Assembly: GCA_903944555.1 (NCBI GenBank)
Contig: CAJASG010000742.1
Span: 1-15,447, forward strand
Length of the DNA stretch: 15,447 bases
Origin: an uncultured beta proteobacterium
Lineage (GTDB): Bacteria; Pseudomonadota; Gammaproteobacteria; Burkholderiales; Burkholderiaceae_C
Direction of reading: 5' to 3'
Positions within the stretch are counted from its first letter, which is position 1, and every line of letters begins with the position of its first letter. Below are positions 7,066 to 14,849 of the stretch, piece after piece. The translations under genes and the position numbers were made by a program. The notes under the pieces were generated by a model. The model searched no databases, was not told the origin of the DNA, and worked only from the letters and a program-made list of their open reading frames with translations.

Positions 7066-8097
7066 CTATCGATTGAAGCGCGCCTGGGCTACCTCGTCGG
7101 CCACCACGCTGGTGGCGCGGCCTTCGCGGTCGGCGCGGGTAAACACTTCGGCCAGGGTGTCGCTGATTTCACGCACATGCGCCTCCACGTCGGCCTCGGG
7201 TTTGTTGAGGTATTCGTAGCAGACCTTGATGATGCCCCCGGCATTGATGACAAAGTCCGGCGCATACAGCACGCCTTTCTGGCGTAGCAACTCACCCATA
7301 TCGGCCGTGGCCAACTGGTTGTTGGCGGCACCGGCCACAATCTTGGCGGTCAGTCGGGACAAGGTGCCTGGGTTGAGCGTGGCGCCCAGCGCACACGGAG
7401 CATAAATGTCTGCCTGCACGTCGTAGATGGCGTCCACGGCCACAATCTCGGCACCCAGTTCATCCCGGGCACGCTCCAGCGCAGCGCGGTCGATATCGGC
7501 CACCACCAGTTTGGCACCTGCCGCGTGCAAGCGGCGGGCATAGTCGTAGCCCACATGGCCCAAGCCTTGCACCGCCACGGTCAGTCCTTCCAGGCTGTCA
7601 CGTTGCAGGTGGTGTTTGACGGCCGCCTGCGCGCCGACGAAGCAACCCAGCGCGGTGTATGGCGAAGGGTCGCCACTGGCGCCCAGCCCCGCCACATAGC
7701 CGGTTTTTGCCGCCACATGGGCCATGTCCTGCGGGCTGGTGCCCACGTCTTCGGCGGTGATGTAGCGCCCGCCAAGGCGCTCCAGCGCTTCGCCCAGGGC
7801 CTCAAACAAGGCCGGGGTTTTGTCGGTCTTGGGGTTGCCGATGATGACGCTTTTGCCACCCCCGATCGGCAGCCCGGCCACTGCATTTTTGTAGGTCATG
7901 CCGCGCGAGAGGCGCAGCACATCGTTCACCGCCAGCGCTTCACTGGCGTAGTTCCACATACGGCACCCGCCCATGGCGGGGCCCAGGTTGGTGTTGTGCA
8001 CCGCGATGATGCCTTTGAGACCGGATTTGGGTTCTGAGACGAAAACCACTTGTTCGTGGTCGTCAAAATTAAGTTCATTGAAGATGAAAGCGCTCAT
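7066..8097 (-). CDS. Leu/Phe/Val-type amino-acid dehydrogenase (Glu/Leu/Phe/Val dehydrogenase family)
   Basis: A 343-residue cytoplasmic enzyme that oxidatively deaminates an amino acid to its 2-oxo acid with NAD+. GPAMGGCRMWNY (39-50) and MTYKNAVAGLPIGGGKS (67-83) carry the substrate-binding and catalytic lysines (K70 and K82, equivalent to K68 and K80 of Bacillus leucine dehydrogenase). TAEDVGTS (114-121) is also conserved. The Rossmann domain has VQGLGHVG (176-183) and an acidic residue at the end of the next strand (ADID, D201), which favours NAD+ over NADP+. APCALGATLN and AGAANNQL match leucine/phenylalanine dehydrogenases better than glutamate dehydrogenase. The start at 8097 gives MSAFIFNELNF with a CGGAGCC ribosome site about 9 bases upstream; an upstream in-frame ATG at 8160 lacks conserved sequence. 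It converges with the MATE gene, only 15 bases apart, and diverges from lldD. Likely role is branched-chain or aromatic amino-acid catabolism; the exact substrate is open. Confidence 0.9.
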   Translation of the reverse strand: MSAFIFNELNFDDHEQVVFVSEPKSGLKGIIAVHNTNLGPAMGGCRMWNYASEALAVNDVLRLSRGMTYKNAVAGLPIGGGKSVIIGNPKTDKTPALFEALGEALERLGGRYITAEDVGTSPQDMAHVAAKTGYVAGLGASGDPSPYTALGCFVGAQAAVKHHLQRDSLEGLTVAVQGLGHVGYDYARRLHAAGAKLVVADIDRAALERARDELGAEIVAVDAIYDVQADIYAPCALGATLNPGTLSRLTAKIVAGAANNQLATADMGELLRQKGVLYAPDFVINAGGIIKVCYEYLNKPEADVEAHVREISDTLAEVFTRADREGRATSVVADEVAQARFNR

Positions 8098-8368
8098 GTT
8101 TGAATGGCTCCGCGCGGATAGCAGCCACACGACCGGGTAGGTCGGGTGATGTTTTTCCACTTTGTTTTGGGTTAAAAGTTGGTGGTAAAACGCGGCGCTG
8201 GCAAAGGGTAGCTGCGAACGCCGCGGGCGGTGATTGTGTCACCGCGCTGGAGTATAGCGGCAGGGGTGCACACCGACTCCAACCAAAATTTTTCAATCCA
8301 CATTCACCACATTTCACACCACGCCGGGCCACCAGCCCCTACCATCAGCCACATTATTTGGAGACCCC
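8098..8368. other. Divergent spacer rich in inverted repeats
   Basis: There is no gene in these 271 bases. Three dyads occur on the left half: CGACC/GGTCG (8130-8134 and 8140-8144), CGCGGCG/CGCCGCG (8191-8197 and 8219-8225, 21-base loop) and GCGGTGA/TCACCGC (8227-8233 and 8239-8245). The right part (8280-8350) is a pyrimidine/A-rich stretch with several CCAC repeats, ending in the GGAGA ribosome site of the lactate dehydrogenase gene. Promoters for both flanking genes must lie here, but I see no clear -35/-10 pair. Confidence 0.55.
8227..8245. promoter_or_regulatory. Perfect 7-bp inverted repeat, operator or hairpin candidate
   Basis: GCGGTGA, five-base spacer TTGTG, TCACCGC. It is perfectly symmetric, sits about 125 bases before the lldD start, and abuts the CGCGGCG/CGCCGCG dyad. 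No T-run follows, so it is not a standard terminator. The GTGA-N5-TCAC centre resembles a CRP/FNR-type or GntR-type site but has a 5-base spacer, so I do not assign a regulator. Confidence 0.4.
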
Positions 8369-9517
8369 ATGCCCGTCATTACCAACATTGAAGACCTGCG
8401 CGTTCTGGCCCAAAAGCGGGTGCCCCGCATGTTCTACGACTACGCCGATTCCGGCTCGTGGACCGAGAGCACCTACCGCGCCAACTCGGCCGATTTCCAG
8501 AGCATCAAGCTGCGCCAGCGCGTGGCCGTCAACATGGAAAACCGCAGCACCGCCAGCACCATGGTGGGGCAGCCGGTGGCTATGCCCGTGGCCATTGCCC
8601 CCACGGGTTTGACCGGCATGCAGCATGCCGATGGCGAGATCAAGGCGGCCAAAGCGGCGAAGAAATTCGGCATTCCCTTCACCCTGTCCACCATGAGCAT
8701 TTGCTCCATTGAAGACGTGGCCCAGGAAACCGGGAACCACCCTTTCTGGTTCCAGCTTTACGTGATGAAAGACCGTGACTACATCGAGCGACTGATCGAC
8801 CGCGCCAAAGCCGCCAACTGCTCGGCACTGGTGCTGACGCTGGATTTGCAGATCATTGGCCAGCGCCACAAGGATCTGAAAAACGGCCTGAGCGCGCCAC
8901 CCAAACTCACCCTGGCCAACATTGCGAACATGATGACCAAGCCGCGCTGGGGCTTGGGCATGCTGGGCACCAAGCGCCACGGTTTTGGCAACATCATCGG
9001 CCACGTCAAAGGCGTGGAAAACATGGGTTCCCTCTCCGAGTGGACGGCCAAACAATTCGACCCGGGCCTGAACTGGGGCGATGTGGAGTGGATCAAAAAG
9101 CGCTGGGGCGGCAAGCTCATCTTGAAGGGTATTCAGGACGTGGAAGACGCGCAGCTCGCGGTGAACTCCGGCGCCGATGCGCTGATCGTCTCCAACCACG
9201 GCGGGCGCCAGCTCGATGGCGCCGAGTCTTCTATCCGCGCCTTGCCCCAAATCGTCGCGGCGGTTGGCAAACAGATTGAAGTGCATATGGATGGCGGTAT
9301 CCGCTCGGGGCAAGACGTGCTCAAGGCCCGTGCGCTGGGCGCCCAGGGCACCTACATTGGCCGCGCCTTTTTGTACGGCCTGGGCGCCATGGGCGAAGAA
9401 GGGGTGGACAAGGTGCTGGAGATCATCCACAAAGAGCTGGACCTGACCATGGCGTTTTGCGGCCACACCAACATCAACACGGTCGACCAAGGGATATTGC
9501 TACCTGGCACATTCTGA
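8369..9517 (+). CDS. lldD: FMN-dependent alpha-hydroxy-acid dehydrogenase, probably L-lactate dehydrogenase
   Basis: A 382-residue TIM-barrel flavoenzyme that oxidises L-lactate or a related 2-hydroxy acid to the 2-oxo acid, passing electrons to the respiratory chain. Conserved elements include FYDYADSGSWTEST (22-35, with the substrate-binding tyrosine), APTGLTGM and QLYVMKDRD (129-137). TLDLQIIGQRHKDLKNG (157-173) is the family TxDxxxxGxRxxD motif. LILKGI (K253) follows, then SNHGGRQLDG with the catalytic base H277 and R280. DGGIRSGQDVLKARALGA and IGRAFLYGLGAMGEEGV bind the FMN phosphate. The start at 8369 has GGAGA five bases upstream and matches the usual N-terminus. Length and ending (GHTNINTVDQGILLP) fit bacterial LldD. 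It stands alone, without the lldP permease or lldR regulator, so a paralogue acting on another hydroxy acid (glycolate, mandelate) is possible. Confidence 0.88.
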   Translation: MPVITNIEDLRVLAQKRVPRMFYDYADSGSWTESTYRANSADFQSIKLRQRVAVNMENRSTASTMVGQPVAMPVAIAPTGLTGMQHADGEIKAAKAAKKFGIPFTLSTMSICSIEDVAQETGNHPFWFQLYVMKDRDYIERLIDRAKAANCSALVLTLDLQIIGQRHKDLKNGLSAPPKLTLANIANMMTKPRWGLGMLGTKRHGFGNIIGHVKGVENMGSLSEWTAKQFDPGLNWGDVEWIKKRWGGKLILKGIQDVEDAQLAVNSGADALIVSNHGGRQLDGAESSIRALPQIVAAVGKQIEVHMDGGIRSGQDVLKARALGAQGTYIGRAFLYGLGAMGEEGVDKVLEIIHKELDLTMAFCGHTNINTVDQGILLPGTF

Positions 9518-9573
9518 GCATCGGCGTATGCTTGGCGGACTGACGCATCTCCACTCCAGGAACCGAGTCCGCC

Positions 9574-10326
9574 ATGAAAACCCTATTGCTTGCCTGCCTG
9601 TTAAGTGTGCTGCCGCTGGCTGGCATGGCCCGAACGATTGTGGTGGTGGGGGACCCCTATCCGCCCTTTGTGGACCCCAAGAACCCGCAGGACGGTCTTG
9701 CACTGGAAATCATCCGTGCTGCCTACAAAACCCAGGGACACGAGGTAAAAATGGTGTTCATGCCTTGGGCGCGGGCAGAAAAGGGCGTAACCGAAGGCAC
9801 CTACGATGTCCTGGCCGCAACCTGGCACACCGAAGCGCGCGCCAAGGTTTTGGCTTTCAGCACGCCCTACTCGGCCAGCACCATCAAATTCATCAAGCGC
9901 AAGGGTGATCCCTTTGAGTACACAGGCCTGGACAGCCTGAAGAACAAACGCGTGGGCGCGGTGCGGGGCTACGCTTATGGTGACAGCCTGGCGAATCCCA
10001 GCACCTTCTTTCGCGACGACGTGGTTGACTTTGCCACCAACATCCGCAAACTTCTGGTGAACCACATCGACCTGACGCTGGAAGACGAGATCGTTGCCAA
10101 GTTCACGCTCAGCCGCGAATTCCCCGAAGCACAGGGTAAATTCGAATTTTCTAAAAATGCCTTGTCGCGCAACCTGCTGTACATCACGGTAGGCCTGAAA
10201 AACCCGCACCACGCAGACCTCATTGGGTCCTTTAACAATGGTTTTGATCGCATCAAGGCCAATGGAATTCTCGACGGCATCTACCAAAAATACGGTCTTG
10301 GAAAATGGGATCTCACCGAAAAATAG
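9574..10326 (+). CDS. Periplasmic solute-binding protein, SBP_bac_3 family (orphan)
   Basis: A 250-residue exported protein of the amino-acid-type periplasmic binding family. A Sec signal peptide (about 1-19, ending LAGMA-RT) precedes the first lobe. GDPYPPFVDP (26-35) is the usual ligand-loop start, followed by GLALEIIRAAY, the FMPWARAEKGV segment and STPYSAS, the typical hinge strand. The second lobe includes LKNKRVGAVRGYAYGD and the end GILDGIYQKYGLGKW is characteristic. No permease or ATPase gene is near. It lies 39 bases before a diguanylate cyclase on the same strand, so the two are probably co-transcribed. This suggests a sensing rather than transport role (inference). The ligand is unknown. 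The start at 9574 is set by the signal peptide; an AGGAA lies 11 bases upstream. Confidence 0.87.
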   Translation: MKTLLLACLLSVLPLAGMARTIVVVGDPYPPFVDPKNPQDGLALEIIRAAYKTQGHEVKMVFMPWARAEKGVTEGTYDVLAATWHTEARAKVLAFSTPYSASTIKFIKRKGDPFEYTGLDSLKNKRVGAVRGYAYGDSLANPSTFFRDDVVDFATNIRKLLVNHIDLTLEDEIVAKFTLSREFPEAQGKFEFSKNALSRNLLYITVGLKNPHHADLIGSFNNGFDRIKANGILDGIYQKYGLGKWDLTEK

Positions 10327-10365
10327 CACGCAGGTTCTGACCAACCAGCGTGAAGAGGCAAGCAC

Positions 10366-12060
10366 ATGAGCAACACCAGCGTTGAACCTTCCTTGGTCCG
10401 TCGGCCAGGGGTCAGTGACAATTTTCGCTACCTCGCCTACCCGGACAACCTGCTGGTCTGGATGAGTGATGCGCAGGGGCAGTGCAACTTTGTGAGCCCC
10501 TCCTGGAGCACATTCACCGGCCGCGAACGCGCCCAGGAATTGGGAAACGGCTGGCTGGATCACGTGCACCCGGATGACCGTGAACACGTCACCCAAGGGC
10601 TGCATGACGTGCACGCCGACCAAGTGCCATTTCGCCGACCGTTTCGCTATCTGCGTGAAGATGGCGTTTACCGCTGGCTGATGGGGCAAAACATGCCTCA
10701 CACCACATCGGCGGGGGACCGCCTTGGTCACTTGTGCTTGTGCTTCGACGTCACACCCTACCAAGAGGGTGAGGCGGAGATGGAGCACTCCATACAAAAC
10801 GTGTTTCCACTGCTCAAGCAAACCCGGTTGATCGCGGTGGTGCTTGACACCCACGGGCGCGTGCAATTTTCCAACGGTGGCTTGTGCCGCCTGCTGCACT
10901 GCCACGGCCCGGCGCTGGTGAACTGCAACCTGTTCCAGCGCCACTGTGCCGAGAGCGACCAAGGCCTGTTTGAACGGCTGTACCCCGGTGGAACCCAGGG
11001 GCCACGATTTCCGGCCGAGTTCCAGTCCGAGCTGATCACCCTGGAGCGCGAATCACGCCACGTCTCCTGGCATGCCGTGGTTTGGCGCGATTCTTCCGGC
11101 CGCATCAAAGGCACCATGCTGATTGGGGACGATGTCACCGCGCTGCGCCACGAAGAAGAGGAAACCTCGCTGTACGTCAAGGCCTTTGAGGCGACCGAGC
11201 ACGCGATCGTCGTGACCAATGCGCTGGGCACCATCCTGTCGGTAAACCAGGCCTTCATCCAACTCACCGGCTATTCGCGCGAAGAGGCTTTGGGCAACAA
11301 CCCGCGCATACTGCAATCCGGGCGCCATGACGCGGCTTTTTACAAGACCTTGTGGAACACCGTCCTCACCACCGGGCACTGGCACGGCGATGTCTGGGAT
11401 CGGCGCAAAGACGGCGGCATTTACCCCAAGTTTCTGTCCATTAGCGCCATCAAGAACGCCAGCAAAAAGCTGACCAATTTCATTGGGATTTTTTACGACA
11501 ACTCGGAGCGAAAAACCGTAGAAGAACGCCTGGACCATCTGGCCCACTTTGACGCTTTGACGGGCCTGCCCAACCGCAGCCTGCTGCTCGATCGTCTGGA
11601 GCAAGCCGTTGAACGCTCCATTCGTTTGGGCACCAAAGTGGCCCTGCTCTACCTGGATTTGGACCACTTCAAACTGGTCAACGATTCACTGGGCCATAGT
11701 GCGGGCGATGAGTTGCTAAAAGCAGTCGCACAGCGTGCCAAAACCTGTGTACGCGGGGTCGACACGGTGGCGCGGCTCGGTGGCGATGAATTTGTCGTGC
11801 TGGTGCCCGACCTGCAACCCTCCGACGACATCACCACGGTGGCCAACAAGTTACTTGAGGCGCTAACGCCCCCCTACGCCATCGGCGCAGACACTGCCAC
11901 CTGCACGCCCAGCATCGGTATCAGCATCTACCCCGACGACAGCGCCAGCGTGGATGAACTGATGAAACATGCCGACACCGCCATGTACCAAGTGAAACAA
12001 AGCGGGCGGGGTCAGTACAAGTTCTTCCTGAGCCCTACAGCATCTGCGAACACAGCTTGA
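10366..12060 (+). CDS. Diguanylate cyclase with three PAS domains (PAS-PAS-PAS-GGDEF)
   Basis: A 564-residue protein predicted to make cyclic di-GMP from two GTP. PAS 1 (about 20-130) is of the PAS_3 type, with WSTFTGRERAQELGNGWLDH, VHPDDRE and FRYLREDGVYRW. PAS 2 (about 150-262) is more divergent (VVLDTHGRVQFSNGGLCRLL). PAS 3 (about 270-383) has a standard core, VVTNALGTILSVNQAFIQLT, and ends NFIGIFYDNSERK. The GGDEF domain (about 390-555) has DALTGLPNR, DLDHFKLVND and GGDEF (472-476). The inhibitory I-site RGVD (463-466) lies exactly five residues before GGDEF, so product inhibition is expected. There is no EAL domain and no membrane segment or signal peptide, so it is cytoplasmic. It follows the solute-binding protein by 39 bases with a GAGG ribosome site. 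Its last 26 bases overlap the end of the opposite-strand acetyltransferase gene. The PAS ligands are unknown. Confidence 0.93.
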   Translation: MSNTSVEPSLVRRPGVSDNFRYLAYPDNLLVWMSDAQGQCNFVSPSWSTFTGRERAQELGNGWLDHVHPDDREHVTQGLHDVHADQVPFRRPFRYLREDGVYRWLMGQNMPHTTSAGDRLGHLCLCFDVTPYQEGEAEMEHSIQNVFPLLKQTRLIAVVLDTHGRVQFSNGGLCRLLHCHGPALVNCNLFQRHCAESDQGLFERLYPGGTQGPRFPAEFQSELITLERESRHVSWHAVVWRDSSGRIKGTMLIGDDVTALRHEEEETSLYVKAFEATEHAIVVTNALGTILSVNQAFIQLTGYSREEALGNNPRILQSGRHDAAFYKTLWNTVLTTGHWHGDVWDRRKDGGIYPKFLSISAIKNASKKLTNFIGIFYDNSERKTVEERLDHLAHFDALTGLPNRSLLLDRLEQAVERSIRLGTKVALLYLDLDHFKLVNDSLGHSAGDELLKAVAQRAKTCVRGVDTVARLGGDEFVVLVPDLQPSDDITTVANKLLEALTPPYAIGADTATCTPSIGISIYPDDSASVDELMKHADTAMYQVKQSGRGQYKFFLSPTASANTA

Positions 12061-14713
12061 AGTCGGGATCTTCCGCGAATGACTTCACTGTAAAGCCCAA
12101 GCTGCGCATCAGCTTGAGCATGTTGGGGTTGTTGGCCAGCACCAGGCCGTCGATCTCGGTCAGGCCCTTTTCACGGGCCACGTCCATGATGGACAGCATC
12201 AAACGCGAGCCCAGGCCCTGCCCACCAAAGTCATCCGCCACCACCAGAGAAAACTCGCAACTGGTGCGATCCGGGTTGGTGATGTAGCGCGAAACGCCCA
12301 CCACGCGGGGCACCTCAATGGCCTCGCCCTCTGCATTGACACCGGGCTCATTGCGCACCGCCACCAGGGCCATCTCGCGGTCATAGTCAATCAGCGTGAA
12401 GCGCGCCAACATGCTGGCAGGCAGCTCCGGCATGCTGGAGACAAAGCGGAAGTAGCGGCTCTCGCTGGACAGGCGCCGCACGAACTCCTGCAGCATCGTC
12501 GCGTCATCGGGGTGAATCGGACGCACCGTGTACTCGCCACCACCGCGCAGCGGCCACTGCTGCTCATGCTGCGATGGGTAAGGCAGGATGGCCAGGTGGT
12601 TGTAATTGCGCGCCGAAGGCGGCGCACTTTCAATCACAATGCGCGCATCCACCGCCACCGCGCCGGACTCATCCACGATGATCGGGTTGATATCCATCTC
12701 GCGCAGTTGTGGCAGCTCGCACACCATCTCGGATACCCGCAGCAGCACCTGCTCCAGCGCATCCATGTCCACCGCTGCGGCACCACGCCACTCGCCCAGG
12801 GTCTCGGCCACCCGCGAGCGGTCAATCAAACGCCGCGCCAAAAACTGGTTCAGTGGCGGCAGCTCCATGGCGCGGTCGTTGAGCAGCTCAATCATGGTGC
12901 CACCGGCACCAAACGCAATGACCGGTCCAAACGGATCGTCGGTCACCAGGCCAATGTAAATCTCGCGCCCGCGCTTCTGGTTCGACATGTTCTGGATGGT
13001 CACGCCATTGATGCGCGCACCGGGCTGCAGCTTGGCCACCGCCTGCATCATCTCAATGTAGGTGTCGCGCACGCCCACGGCGTTGAGCACATTCAGCGCC
13101 ACGCCCTGCACGTCGGACTTGTGGCTGATGTCGGGCGAGTCAATTTTCAGCGCCACCGGGAAACCCAGTTGCGTCGCAATCATGATCGCCTCGGTGGCAC
13201 TGCGCGCCAGAATCGTCTTGGTCACCGGGATATGGAAAGCGGCCAGCAGCGCCTTGGACTCCATCTCGGTCAGCACCTTGCGCCGCTCGGCCAGCACGCT
13301 CTCGATCAGCATGCGGGCGCCCTCTACGTCGGGCTTGGCCAGATTGGACAGCGGTGGCGGTGTTTGCTGCAGCAGTTGCTGGTTTTGGTAGAACGAGGCA
13401 ATGTTGCCAAAGGCCCCCACCGCCGCCTCGGGCGTGCGAAAGGTCGGGATGTTTGCGTCGTACAAAATGCGCCGCGCTTCCCCCACGCTGGCGTCGCCCA
13501 TCAGGCAGGTCAACAGGGGTTTGCCAATATTCTTGTTGCTCTCGGCCAAAGCCTTCGCAATGCTGCCGCTGTCCATGCCGATTTTGGGTGAAAAAATGGC
13601 CAACACACCATCCACATCGCGGGCCTTGCCTGCGGCCTCCACGGCAGCCTTGAAATGCTCAGGGCCTGCATCTTCCGACACATCAATCAAGTCGGACAGC
13701 GATGCCAGCACGGGCAGTTGGGGCTTGAGCGCCGCAATCTGCTCGGCGTTCAGGCAGGCCAGCTGCAGGTTGATCTCGCTGATCCAGTCCGCGGCCAGCA
13801 CACCCGGGCCACCACCATTGGTAACGATCGCCAAGCGGCGCCCCACCGGCCGGTAGCGCGAGGCCAAACACTTGGCCGCAGAAAACAGTTGCACAAACGA
13901 GCGCACCCGCACCGCACCCGCGCGGCGCAGGGCGGCATCAAACACATCGTCACTGCCGACGATGGTGCCGGAGTGGGTGAGTGCCGCCCGGTTGCCCGCA
14001 GGCTTGCGCCCGGACTTGAGCACCACCACCGGCTTGGCGCTGGCGGCAGCCCGCAACGCACTCATGAAGCGGCGCGAGTTGGTAATGCCTTCCAGGTACA
14101 CCACGATGCTGTGGGTCTGCGCGTCGGACGCCAAAAAGTCCAGCACCTGTGCCATGTCTACCGCCGTGTTCGGGCCCAGCGACACCACGGTGGAGAAGCC
14201 CACGCCATTTTTTTGCGCCCAGTCCAAAATGGACGAGGTCAGTGCGCCGGACTGCGACACCAGCGCCAGCGGCCCTTTGGCACACAGGTCGCCCGCCACA
14301 CTGGCGTTGAGTTGCAAATGCGGACGCTGAAAGCCCAAGCAGTTGGGCCCCAACAGGTGAATGCCGTCGCGCCGGGCAATCTTGTGCAGCTCATTGGCCT
14401 GGGCCGCGTCAATCCCGCTGGAGATCACCAGTGCCGCACGGCACTTGATACGCCCGGCAATTTCCAGCGCGGCGGACACTTCGGCTGGCGGCAGCACGAT
14501 GATTGCCAGGTCGGCCTGGGTGTGCGCCAGATCGGCCAGCGTCCCGTTGGAGTGAATATCCAGAAACACCAGGGTTCCGGCAAACCGCTGCGCCACCAGT
14601 GCATGGTGCAAAGCCTGCGCCTGCGCCGTCTGAGAAGCAGGGTCGTCCGGCGAGCCGGCAAAAACGGCAATCGAGCCAGGGGAAAACAGGGGGGTGAGGA
14701 AATGCTTGTCCAT
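12035..14713 (-). CDS. pat: Pat/YfiQ-type protein lysine acetyltransferase (ACD-like domain plus C-terminal GNAT)
   Basis: An 892-residue protein, close to E. coli PatZ/YfiQ (886). The N-terminal part is an ADP-forming acyl-CoA synthetase-like module with a CoA-binding domain (about 8-135, LLGPNCLGFQRP). A succinyl-CoA-ligase-like domain follows (about 145-440), with LVSQSGALTSSILDWAQ, VVLKSGRKPAGNRA, then LTHSGTIVGSDD. An ATP-grasp domain (about 480-700) has LGFPVALKIDSPDISHKSDV. The last 165 residues are a GNAT domain (GEYTVRPIHPDDA, then the acetyl-CoA loop FGGQGLGSRLM). Pat enzymes acetylate lysines of metabolic enzymes such as acetyl-CoA synthetase to switch them off. The start at 14713 (MDKHFLTPLFSPGSIAVF) matches the family N-terminus and follows a TTGGAA ribosome-site candidate. 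H247 in the THSG motif aligns with the phospho-histidine of active acyl-CoA synthetases. It is divergent from dinB. Confidence 0.9.
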   Translation of the reverse strand: MDKHFLTPLFSPGSIAVFAGSPDDPASQTAQAQALHHALVAQRFAGTLVFLDIHSNGTLADLAHTQADLAIIVLPPAEVSAALEIAGRIKCRAALVISSGIDAAQANELHKIARRDGIHLLGPNCLGFQRPHLQLNASVAGDLCAKGPLALVSQSGALTSSILDWAQKNGVGFSTVVSLGPNTAVDMAQVLDFLASDAQTHSIVVYLEGITNSRRFMSALRAAASAKPVVVLKSGRKPAGNRAALTHSGTIVGSDDVFDAALRRAGAVRVRSFVQLFSAAKCLASRYRPVGRRLAIVTNGGGPGVLAADWISEINLQLACLNAEQIAALKPQLPVLASLSDLIDVSEDAGPEHFKAAVEAAGKARDVDGVLAIFSPKIGMDSGSIAKALAESNKNIGKPLLTCLMGDASVGEARRILYDANIPTFRTPEAAVGAFGNIASFYQNQQLLQQTPPPLSNLAKPDVEGARMLIESVLAERRKVLTEMESKALLAAFHIPVTKTILARSATEAIMIATQLGFPVALKIDSPDISHKSDVQGVALNVLNAVGVRDTYIEMMQAVAKLQPGARINGVTIQNMSNQKRGREIYIGLVTDDPFGPVIAFGAGGTMIELLNDRAMELPPLNQFLARRLIDRSRVAETLGEWRGAAAVDMDALEQVLLRVSEMVCELPQLREMDINPIIVDESGAVAVDARIVIESAPPSARNYNHLAILPYPSQHEQQWPLRGGGEYTVRPIHPDDATMLQEFVRRLSSESRYFRFVSSMPELPASMLARFTLIDYDREMALVAVRNEPGVNAEGEAIEVPRVVGVSRYITNPDRTSCEFSLVVADDFGGQGLGSRLMLSIMDVAREKGLTEIDGLVLANNPNMLKLMRSLGFTVKSFAEDPDFKLCSQML

Positions 14714-14776
14714 AGGGATTCCAATGGGAGTGAGGGTTGCTGCAGCGCAGCATACCTCTTTCAACCTTACGCTAAC

Positions 14777-14808
14777 TTGACTTGAATCAAACCCCGGTCG
14801 GCTATCCT
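14777..14808 (+). promoter_or_regulatory. Possible dinB promoter
   Basis: TTGACT (14777-14782) is an excellent -35 hexamer, but TATCCT (14803-14808) is 20 bases away. Using TTGAAT (14782-14787) instead gives 15 bases, so neither spacing is ideal. A start of transcription near 14815 would leave about 35 bases before the proposed GTG start of dinB. I saw no LexA (SOS) box of the CTG-N10-CAG type. Confidence 0.3.
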
Positions 14809-14849
14809 TGCGGTATGAGTCAATCAACCCTGCGCTGGGGCTCGCCCGC

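Noticed and set aside
9517..9532. AGCAT/ATGCT inverted repeat right after the lldD stop codon, considered as a terminator.
   Set aside because: The stem is five pairs with no T-run downstream.
9601..10962. A 453-codon minus-strand frame opposite the binding protein and diguanylate cyclase.
   Set aside because: It spans two well-supported plus-strand genes and has low-complexity Val/His/Gln-rich translation without motifs.
12512..13591. A 359-codon plus-strand frame opposite pat.
   Set aside because: It is a His/Arg/Gln-rich shadow of the Pat coding sequence; no start signal or domain is visible.
14714..14849. Searched for a LexA/SOS box upstream of dinB.
   Set aside because: No CTG-N10-CAG palindrome is present in the spacer, so SOS control cannot be claimed from this sequence.
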